NCBI RefSeq assembly: GCF_000282495.1
Contig: NZ_AKJE01000042.1
Span: 25,222 to 89,221, forward strand
Length of the DNA: 64,000 bases
Direction: 5' to 3'
Origin: Pseudomonas sp. GM79
GTDB lineage: Bacteria; Pseudomonadota; Gammaproteobacteria; Pseudomonadales; Pseudomonadaceae
How positions within the stretch are numbered: position 1 is the first letter of the stretch; every line of letters starts with the position of its first letter. The notes under the pieces were generated by a model. It was not told the DNA's origin and did no database searches. It saw nothing but the letters and a program-made list of their open reading frames with translations. The position numbers were made by a program, and so were the translations under genes. Positions 57,737-64,000 of this stretch are shown here, one piece after another.

Positions 57737-58546
57737 TTATTGGGGGATCGAAGGCAACCCGTAGAATGCCCGTGCGCATGCTGTGGTGTGGTTTGCCAGG
57801 TCTTCCTGGCTTTCCCCACGATGCAACGCCACCTCACGCAACACTTCAGTCAGATACGCCGGCTCGTTGCGGCCATTCTTCGGCTTGGGGCGCAAACTGC
57901 GGGGCAGCAGATACGGCGCATCGCTCTCCAGCATCAAGCGCCCGCGTTTAATCTCTTTGACCAGTGGATGCAGGTGCGTGCCCCGGCGCTCGTCACAAAT
58001 CCAGCCAGTGATGCCGATGTGCAGATCCAGATCGAGGTAGCTGAACAGCGCCTTCTTTTCACCGGTGAAGCAGTGCACCACGGCGGCTGGCAACTGGTCG
58101 CGGTAATCACGCAGGATCTCCAGCAATCGTTGGCTGGCATCGCGCTCATGCAGGAACACCGGCAATTGCAGTTCGACCGCCATCGCCAGATGTTCTTCCA
58201 AGACTTTTTCCTGTTGCGGACGGGGCGAGAAGTCACGATTGAAATCGAGGCCGCATTCACCCACGGCCACCACGTTCGGCTCCTTGAGCAAACTGCGCAG
58301 ACGCTGATCACTGTCGGCGTTCCAGTCGCTGGCCGAATGTGGGTGAATACCTGCCGTAGCGAACAGCCGTTGAGCGCTTTCGTCCAGTTGCTGGCACAGC
58401 TCCAGCGCCTGTTCACTGCCCTCGACGCTGGTCCCGGTGAGCACCAATTGGCAGACTCCGGCAGCATAGGCACGGTCGAGTACAGCCTGGTGTTTGTCGG
58501 CGAAACTGGGGTTGGTCAGGTTGACGCCGATATCGATGAGTTGCAT
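57737..58546 (-). CDS. tatD: TatD family metal-dependent DNase
   Basis: A 269-residue TIM-barrel hydrolase. It begins [17 protein letters not shown], the TatD version of the metal motif, followed by [28 protein letters not shown] and [10 protein letters not shown], which together supply the metal ligands. TatD acts as a 3'-5' exonuclease in DNA repair. The start ATG at 58546 follows CGAGGTAGC; the frame runs six codons further up without support. Confidence 0.9.
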   Translation of the reverse strand: MQLIDIGVNLTNPSFADKHQAVLDRAYAAGVCQLVLTGTSVEGSEQALELCQQLDESAQRLFATAGIHPHSASDWNADSDQRLRSLLKEPNVVAVGECGLDFNRDFSPRPQQEKVLEEHLAMAVELQLPVFLHERDASQRLLEILRDYRDQLPAAVVHCFTGEKKALFSYLDLDLHIGITGWICDERRGTHLHPLVKEIKRGRLMLESDAPYLLPRSLRPKPKNGRNEPAYLTEVLREVALHRGESQEDLANHTTACARAFYGLPSIPQ

Positions 58547-58782
58547 GGTGCTACCTCGGACCAAAGGCCGGAAAGCATATCAGAGCTGTAGATTTATAAG
58601 AAAAGCCAAGAACTACAACCAGTTAAAGCTGTCTGTTGAGGCCGCGAGACAGGTCGGGTTGGTAGAATTGCCATCACTGTGCCACTCTCACGCACTTTGC
58701 CAGCGCTTCAGGCGCTCTGTTTCTGTCGCTCGACGTCATGAAATCACCCATGAAGTCGACCCGTATTCTTTCCGGAGAGTGG

Positions 58783-60204
58783 ATGATTCGTCCCTCGGTT
58801 TTGTTACTGCTGTGTTGTTCGTTGCTGCTGCCCATGCCGGCGGTTGCGCGTCTGGCCGGGCCGTTGCAAGCCGTGCCGGCGGCCAAGGTCCGCGACCTGG
58901 CGGAGATTCGCAGCAGTCGCGTGTTGCGGGTGTTGGTCAACCAGAGCCGCAACAGCTCCGGTGAAGTTCAGGGCCAGGCCATCGGCGTCGAATACCACCG
59001 CCTGCGCGCTTTCGAACAATACCTCAATGGCCATGCCCGCGATGGCCAGGAAATCACCCTCAAGATCATTCCCAAAGCCAAGGATCAACTGCTCGGCGCG
59101 TTGCAGCGCGGGGAGGGTGATCTGGTTGCGCCGGGAGAATTACTCGACCCGCAACCGGGCCTCGCCGTCAGTACCAGTCAGCCGATTGCCAGTAACGTGC
59201 CGTTGCTGCTGGTGGGGATTAAAGGCGAACGACGTTACACCCGTCTCGAACAACTCTCGGGCAAAACCCTCGCGCTGCCCACCGGCAGTGCCGCCGGGGA
59301 TGCGGTCAGTCAGATCAATCAGAAACTCGCGCTGCACAAACTGCCGCCGGTGAAGATCGAGTGGGTCGATCCCAGCCTGGCGGTCGAGGACGTGCTGGAA
59401 ATGGTCCAGGGCGGGATCTTTCATCTGACGATTGTCGAGCAACCGATTGCCGAACGCTGGGGCAAGATCCTGCCCAAATTGCGCTTCGATCGGCAGGTCA
59501 TGATCAGCGAACCAGGCGAGGAATACTGGTTTGTGCGCCGCGACGCTTCAATGCTGCGTTCGAGCATCGATCGCTTCCTGACGACTTACAAGAAACCGTC
59601 GGACCAGGATGCGGCGTTCCTGCGAATCTATCGACGCCTGTATCAAGTGCACTATCCCTTGGCCAAAGCCGATCGGCAGCGCCTGGAAAAACTTCGCCCG
59701 GTGTTGCAGAAACACGCTGAAGCCCAAGGCATGGACTGGCTGAACCTGGCAGCGCTGGCCTTCAAGGAGTCGGCGCTGCAACCCAACGCCAGAAGCGGTA
59801 GCGGCCCCACCGGCCTGATGCAAATCACCCCGTCCGCCGCCCAACGGGTTGGCGTGAGTAATATTCAAAACCTCGACGCCAATGTGCAGGCCGGCGCCAA
59901 GTACCTGGCGATGATCCGCCGCAAGTTTTTTGCCAGCCCCAAACTCAATGAGCGCGAGCGCATGGCGTTCGTGCTGGCGGCCTACAACATGGGACCGGAG
60001 CGGGTTCAAGGCATGCGCGCCGAGGCCCGGCGGCGCGGCTTGAATCCTAATCAGTGGTTTTTCCAGGTCGAGCGCATCGCCATGGAGCAGGTGGGGATGG
60101 GGGCTGTCAGCTATGTTAATAGCGTGAACAAGTATTACTTGGCGTTCGATCGGGAGCGAGAGTCGTTGGAGCCCCAGGGGCAAAAAGTGGTCTCACGGAA
60201 ATGA
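58783..60204 (+). CDS. MltF-like membrane-bound lytic transglycosylase
   Basis: A 473-residue periplasmic protein: a signal peptide (MIRPSVLLLLCCSLLLPMPA, cut near AVA), a family 3 solute-binding-like domain (about 35–270), and a C-terminal SLT lysozyme-like domain with the catalytic glutamate in LAALAFKESALQPNAR and GSGPTGLMQITPSAAQRVG. The two-domain layout is that of MltF. The start ATG at 58783 follows CGGAGAGTGG and gives a proper signal peptide; ATGs at 58738 and 58750 would lengthen it. It cleaves murein glycan strands. Confidence 0.9.
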   Translation: MIRPSVLLLLCCSLLLPMPAVARLAGPLQAVPAAKVRDLAEIRSSRVLRVLVNQSRNSSGEVQGQAIGVEYHRLRAFEQYLNGHARDGQEITLKIIPKAKDQLLGALQRGEGDLVAPGELLDPQPGLAVSTSQPIASNVPLLLVGIKGERRYTRLEQLSGKTLALPTGSAAGDAVSQINQKLALHKLPPVKIEWVDPSLAVEDVLEMVQGGIFHLTIVEQPIAERWGKILPKLRFDRQVMISEPGEEYWFVRRDASMLRSSIDRFLTTYKKPSDQDAAFLRIYRRLYQVHYPLAKADRQRLEKLRPVLQKHAEAQGMDWLNLAALAFKESALQPNARSGSGPTGLMQITPSAAQRVGVSNIQNLDANVQAGAKYLAMIRRKFFASPKLNERERMAFVLAAYNMGPERVQGMRAEARRRGLNPNQWFFQVERIAMEQVGMGAVSYVNSVNKYYLAFDRERESLEPQGQKVVSRK

Positions 60205-60307
60205 TCGACTAAGCTGATTGTTATGGTGCGTTGTTTGCGCTTTTAACATGAGTTTTATTGATTAATATAGCGGCCAACCAACACACACTCACAATGGATG
60301 ACACAGC

Positions 60308-60742
60308 ATGAGCACACTGATCAACAAGGTACTGTTCACTCGCGCGGGCTACGGTCTGACGATTCTGCGTATTTTCGTCGGCATCATCTTCGCGGCCCAT
60401 GGCTCACAGAAACTCTTCGGGGCATTCGGCGGCTACGGCATTGCCGGCACCGCGCAGTACATGGAAAGCATCGGGCTGGCACCGGGTCACCTGATGGCGA
60501 TCCTGGCGGGTGGTACCGAGTTCTTCGGCGGTCTGGCGCTGATCATCGGCCTGCTGGCACGCCCGGCAGCGCTGGGGCTGACCTTTCTCTCTCTGGTGGC
60601 CATTTTCACAGTGCACATCAGCAACGGCCTGTTCATGGCTAACAACGGTTATGAGTTCGCCCTGGCTTTGCTCGGTGGCAGCCTAGCGGTGCTGATCGAG
60701 GGTGCAGGCAAACTGTCGGTAGACCGCGCCATCACCAACTGA
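60308..60742 (+). CDS. DoxX family membrane protein
   Basis: A 144-residue protein with four membrane helices and the DoxX signature LRIFVGIIFAAHGSQKLFG and AILAGGTEFFGGLALIIGL. Members are linked to quinone or thiol redox systems, but the function here is unknown. It follows an AT-rich gap with a possible promoter, and is closed by a strong terminator. Confidence 0.9.
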   Translation: MSTLINKVLFTRAGYGLTILRIFVGIIFAAHGSQKLFGAFGGYGIAGTAQYMESIGLAPGHLMAILAGGTEFFGGLALIIGLLARPAALGLTFLSLVAIFTVHISNGLFMANNGYEFALALLGGSLAVLIEGAGKLSVDRAITN

Positions 60743-60758
60743 CTGCCCTGGCTCAACG

Positions 60759-60799
60759 AAAAGGCCTGCATTGTGCGACGCACTGTGCAGGCCTTTTTT
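60759..60799 (+). terminator. rho-independent terminator after doxX
   Basis: AAAGGCCTGCA and TGCAGGCCTTT pair around a 15-base loop, followed by a T run; A residues on the left make it potentially active on both strands. Confidence 0.93.
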
Positions 60800-60813
60800 G
60801 TTGCTGGTGATTC

Positions 60814-60843
60814 TTGACACTGTCCGGTCAGCTTCTCTACGAT
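60814..60843 (+). promoter_or_regulatory. sigma-70-like promoter upstream of small gene
   Basis: TTGACA at 60814–60819 and TACGAT at 60838–60843, 18 bases apart. It lies just after the doxX terminator and about 160 bases before the next gene. Confidence 0.5.
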
Positions 60844-61002
60844 GCTGCCCATGCGCCGATTTAAACAGCTACTTGCGGGGCGCCAGGTGACTCATTCAGT
60901 TGCCGATAGAAGCTTGAAACAGGCTTCGAAATACCGCTAAAGCGCTGGTTCGGTGTTGCCTCTCACCTGCCATGCAGACTTTTGAGGCAGAGACACGACA
61001 CA

Positions 61003-61311
61003 ATGAATGCATTAAGCCCCGTTATACGCCCCGCGCCGATCACGGCACACCTCACCCAGCGCAATCCAAAAATCCTGCTTGGCGGTAAACATCAGCCGAC
61101 GCTTTTGCGTTACCTCGATGGCTGGCCACGTCGCACCGGTGGGCCTGCTGCCTTCCTGATTCAGTTTGTCGACGACGGCGAGTCATTGGCACGGTTTGCC
61201 AACGACAGTTTCGATCTGGCGGTGATTCTGGCACCCAGCGCCGAGGATGCGCCTGAAGTGATCAGGCAGCTGACTCGCGTGGCTCGCCAAGGGTTGATTA
61301 CTCGCCGCTGA
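61003..61311 (+). CDS. hypothetical protein, 102 residues
   Basis: A small cytoplasmic protein without signal peptide or membrane helix. It reads as an alpha/beta fold fragment (PAAFLIQFVDDGESLARFAN, then FDLAVILAPSAEDAPEVI) and resembles the end of a methyltransferase- or receiver-like domain, but no catalytic motif is visible. GC-rich codon use is typical of the host. It converges with and overlaps the PI-PLC-like gene by 14 bases. Function unknown. Confidence 0.65.
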   Translation: MNALSPVIRPAPITAHLTQRNPKILLGGKHQPTLLRYLDGWPRRTGGPAAFLIQFVDDGESLARFANDSFDLAVILAPSAEDAPEVIRQLTRVARQGLITRR

Positions 61312-62188
61312 AAGAGGCCTGCGTGTCATTGTGGGTGTTTTTTTGCCTGCCGCGAAATTGATTGGCGTGCAAGCAGTTGAGGATGATTCGACTGCGGGTT
61401 GTCCAATCGGTATTGATAATGAAGAACTTCTGGATATAACTATTTTCGTCATTCGATTCAAACCAAGTATCTATTTTATTGCTGAAATCGTCGGGTACAA
61501 AGAGCGGTAAAACGTATTTGGCGCATTGTATTGAACGCAGCACATAAGAAGGTTTGTATTGCGTGGCGACCTCGTCCATAAAGGCTTTCAATTGTTGGGT
61601 GGTCATGACATTTTCGCCAGACCATTTTTGTTCCACTCCGGGCCAGAAGTCGGAGTTTTGAATGAAATGATTATAAGCAACGACGACCGTTTTTCCTGGG
61701 TGTTGATTCCATAGTTGGTCAAGCGTCAAGTGGCGCAGATCTTTAGAGATGGATCTGTAACCGATTTTACTATTGATAAGTTCACGCAACTCTTGATGAG
61801 CCTGTGGGGTAAAGTTCTTGAACTCGTGAAAGTCCAGAATGAAAATTTCCCGCGCCCGGGCCGATTTGGTTGAAGGCGTATCATAGAAGTCATTCACCAT
61901 GTCTAGAATGTCGACGCTGACCGTGCGTCCGGACGACGTCATGTGGAAAATCTGGAAGCGGTGTGCCCGGCCGACAGGCTTGTTGCTATAGAACTCTACC
62001 CTTAGGTCCAGCACCCGAACGCCGGCGGCCACTTGCTCCTGAGGGCTGACATCTTGTGTGATCTCTTGAGGTAAAAATGCGTTCGGCGCTTTTTTGTCAT
62101 AGCCTGAGTCATGCGACCCCGGCAGAATAAGTTCGTCGATACGCAAGTTGCCGATATGTAGCGTATTGTTCATCCAGCGATCAAGCAT
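61298..62188 (-). CDS. phosphatidylinositol-specific phospholipase C X-domain-like protein
   Basis: A 296-residue protein with the PI-PLC X-domain layout: PGSHDSGYD with His26, VLDLRVEF with Asp61/Arg63, His82 in FQIFHMTSSG, and EIFILDFHEF. Both catalytic-type histidines are kept. No signal peptide is seen, so export would need a dedicated system. The gene is visibly AT-richer than its neighbours, suggesting transfer. The ATG at 62188 is nine bases after AAGGA; ATGs at 62197 and 62236 are alternatives. It may be a lipase effector or toxin; that is inference only. Confidence 0.78.
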   Translation of the reverse strand: MLDRWMNNTLHIGNLRIDELILPGSHDSGYDKKAPNAFLPQEITQDVSPQEQVAAGVRVLDLRVEFYSNKPVGRAHRFQIFHMTSSGRTVSVDILDMVNDFYDTPSTKSARAREIFILDFHEFKNFTPQAHQELRELINSKIGYRSISKDLRHLTLDQLWNQHPGKTVVVAYNHFIQNSDFWPGVEQKWSGENVMTTQQLKAFMDEVATQYKPSYVLRSIQCAKYVLPLFVPDDFSNKIDTWFESNDENSYIQKFFIINTDWTTRSRIILNCLHANQFRGRQKNTHNDTQASFSGE

Positions 62189-62360
62189 GTTATTCATTCC
62201 TTTGAATAAAGTTAACTGAGTAAGTGAAGCAGGCATCCGTCAACAAGATTGTCAGTTGTCGGGTTGTCTGGCGGCTTGATAGTTGCTCTTTGTTGTTTTT
62301 AAGTCAAGTTGGGAGGCGGGGGTGTTTGCAGCTTATTGTTTCGATGTTGTGGGTGGGGTG

Positions 62361-62858
62361 TTACGGGTAATGGATGTCTATAATATAAACGCACTGTTCG
62401 CCAGTCGGTGTTTGCACTCGAACTTCGGCGTCCAGCGCTTTGCCGATCAGGGCGCGGGCCAGCGGCGAGTCGATACTGATCAGCCCTTGTTTCAAGTCCA
62501 GTTCATCTGGCCCGACAATGCGATAGCGCGACTCTTTGCCTTCTTCATCTTCAATGGTGACCCAGGCGCCAAAATAGACTTTGTTCGGATCGCTGGGCTT
62601 CTCGCTGACGACCTTCAGTGCTTCCAGCCGTTTGGTGAGAAAACGCACGCGACTGTCGATCTCGCGCAACATTTTTTTGCCGTAGGTGTACTCCGCGTTT
62701 TCCGAGCGATCGCCCTGGGCTGCGGCCTCGCTGACCGACTGTGTCACTTGAGGGCGTCGAACATGCCACAACTCATGAAACTCGGCGCGCATCCGCGCTT
62801 CACCTTCGGGGGTGATCAACGCGGTGCCGGCGGTACGGGGAGGGCGATAACGGCTCAT
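62361..62858 (-). CDS. greB: transcription elongation factor GreB
   Basis: Rescues backtracked RNA polymerase by stimulating transcript cleavage. The 165 residues have the N-terminal coiled coil with the acidic tip (QGDRSENAEYTYGKK) and the C-terminal FKBP-like domain (YRIVGPDELDLKQGLISIDSPLARALIGK). The GreB-type N-terminal YRPPRTAG separates it from GreA. Confidence 0.95.
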   Translation of the reverse strand: MSRYRPPRTAGTALITPEGEARMRAEFHELWHVRRPQVTQSVSEAAAQGDRSENAEYTYGKKMLREIDSRVRFLTKRLEALKVVSEKPSDPNKVYFGAWVTIEDEEGKESRYRIVGPDELDLKQGLISIDSPLARALIGKALDAEVRVQTPTGEQCVYIIDIHYP

Positions 62859-62892
62859 GGCAACTTCTTGTGGTAAAGAGAGCTTGAGTCTA

Positions 62893-64000
62893 TCAACCCT
62901 CGCGCAAGACTGTCAGGGGGCTGGCATTAAGAGCGCGGCGCGTACCGAACACACCGGCACCGCCGATCAGCACGGCGCCGATCAGCGGCAATACCAGCAG
63001 CCATGGATGCGGATGCCAGGGCAGGTCGAAGGCATAACGGTAGAGCACCAGGCTCACCAATTCCGAACCCAGTGCCGCCAACAATCCGCTGACCGCGCCG
63101 AGCAGACCGAACTCGATCCGCCGGGCCCTGACCAGCAACTGTCGCTCGGCGCCTAGCGCTCGCAGCAATGCACCTTGGCGAATGCGTTCATCCAGCGTTG
63201 CCTGCAAACCGGAGAACAACACCGCCATGCCCGCCGCCAGCACAAACAACAGCACGTATTCCACCGCCAGGGTGACCTGGCCGAGAATGCTGCGCAGCTG
63301 CGCCAGCAAGGCTTCGACTTGCAGAATGGTCACTGCCGGAAAGCTTCGGGACAGATCAACGATCTGCTGATCGTGACCGGGCGCCAGATAGAAACTGGTC
63401 AGGTAGGTCGCCGGCAAGTCCTTCAGGGTGCCGGGCTGGAAGATCATGAAAAAGTTCGGCTGGAAGTTGTCCCAGTTGACTTCCCGCAGGCTGGTGACTT
63501 TCGCTTCCCGATTGACCCCGCCAACGGTGAATACCATGTGATCGCCGAGCTTGAGTTTGAGGCTTTCGGCGACTTTACCTTCCACCGATACTCCCGGTAT
63601 TTCATCCGATGGTTGCTGATCCCACCAGTTGCCGGCGGTGAGTTTGTTGCCCTCCGGCAGCTCGGCCGCCCAGGTCAGGCTCAGGTCCCGTTGAATGGCT
63701 CGATCACCGGCCGAATCCTTGCTGACGATGTCCTGCACCGGCTCGCCATTGACGCTGATCAGCCTTCCCGGCACCACCGGGTACAGCGGCGCCGATTGTG
63801 CCGACAACTCCATCAGTCGATCGGTAAAGGCCTGTTTGTCCGCCGGCAGAATGTTCAGGGCGAAGTAGTTCGGGGCATTTTTCGGTAACTGGTTTTGCCA
63901 GGTGTCGAGCAATTCGCCACGCAGCAAAGCGATCAGTGCCATGGACAGCAGAATCAAACCGAAGGCCAGGGCTTGACCGGCCGCCGCCAGTGGATGGGGC
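62893..64000 (-). CDS. YbbP-type ABC transporter permease, C-terminal part
   Basis: Runs off the right edge, so the N-terminal part is missing. The visible 369 residues have a membrane helix at the start (ALAFGLILLSMALIALLRG), a periplasmic domain with SINGEPVQD-like LISVNGEPVQDI and LTWAAELPEGN, and three C-terminal helices (VLLFVLAAGMAVLFSG, GLLAALGSELVSLVLY, PLIGAVLIGGAGVFGTRRAL) of the FtsX/MacB permease fold. Relatives (YbbP) pair with the YbbA ATPase and are linked to TesA and lipid or peptide export. The partner genes would lie beyond 64000. Confidence 0.85.
   Translation of the reverse strand, partial: PHPLAAAGQALAFGLILLSMALIALLRGELLDTWQNQLPKNAPNYFALNILPADKQAFTDRLMELSAQSAPLYPVVPGRLISVNGEPVQDIVSKDSAGDRAIQRDLSLTWAAELPEGNKLTAGNWWDQQPSDEIPGVSVEGKVAESLKLKLGDHMVFTVGGVNREAKVTSLREVNWDNFQPNFFMIFQPGTLKDLPATYLTSFYLAPGHDQQIVDLSRSFPAVTILQVEALLAQLRSILGQVTLAVEYVLLFVLAAGMAVLFSGLQATLDERIRQGALLRALGAERQLLVRARRIEFGLLGAVSGLLAALGSELVSLVLYRYAFDLPWHPHPWLLVLPLIGAVLIGGAGVFGTRRALNASPLTVLREG

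Overview
The window is a chromosomal segment of a Pseudomonas of the P. fluorescens group. The evidence is the gene order mtnA–gyrA–serC–pheA–hisC–tyrA/aroA–cmk–rpsA–ihfB, the fused tyrA-aroA gene, an O-antigen locus lying between ihfB and a comEA-like gene, the GC-rich codon use of the core genes, and many REP doublets built on the GTGGGAGCGGGCTTGCTCGCGAA core.

Layout. (1) 1–13.7 kb: conserved housekeeping genes. These are methionine salvage (mtnA), DNA gyrase A, the serine/aromatic amino acid 'supraoperon' (serC, pheA, hisC, tyrA-aroA, cmk) and rpsA, then a small lipoprotein gene, ihfB and a LapA-like gene. (2) 13.9–36.9 kb: an O-antigen locus, visibly AT-richer from about 18.7 kb. It has rmlB-rmlD-rmlA (no rmlC), a rhamnosyltransferase-like GT2, a wbpV/wbpL-like pair and an O-acyltransferase. 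Next comes a tightly overlapping seven-gene cassette (21.1–27.3 kb): two polyprenyl-phosphate-type GT2s, an FAD oxidoreductase, a GT-C-like membrane protein, an SDR, a TIM-barrel isomerase and an SMR-type carrier. On the opposite strand lie Wzm/Wzt-type ABC exporter genes and a 1198-residue multidomain glycosyltransferase with a repetitive coiled coil. wbpM and a GalE-like epimerase close the locus. (3) 37–42 kb: comEA-like protein, SDR, FabF, and a GntR/DUF1989/amine-permease group. (4) 43.4–51.9 kb: kdpFABC plus kdpDE for high-affinity potassium uptake, with REP doublets between the genes. (5) 52–64 kb: patatin phospholipase, lipoprotein, CHAD protein, thioesterase, Mpo1-like protein, chemoreceptor, TatD, MltF-like transglycosylase, DoxX, a PI-PLC-like protein, GreB and the C-terminal part of a YbbP-type ABC permease that runs off the end.

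How it may work. In the O-antigen locus WbpM and the WbpV-like enzyme would make a UDP-2-acetamido-2,6-dideoxyhexose, which the WbpL-like enzyme loads onto undecaprenyl phosphate. The cytoplasmic glycosyltransferases then extend the chain, the 1198-residue protein may cap and measure it, and Wzm/Wzt exports it. The seven-gene cassette reads as a separate system that makes an unusual sugar, loads it on a lipid carrier, flips it and attaches it in the periplasm. That system is the best candidate for something undescribed. No tRNA, rRNA, CRISPR array, insertion sequence or prophage was seen.
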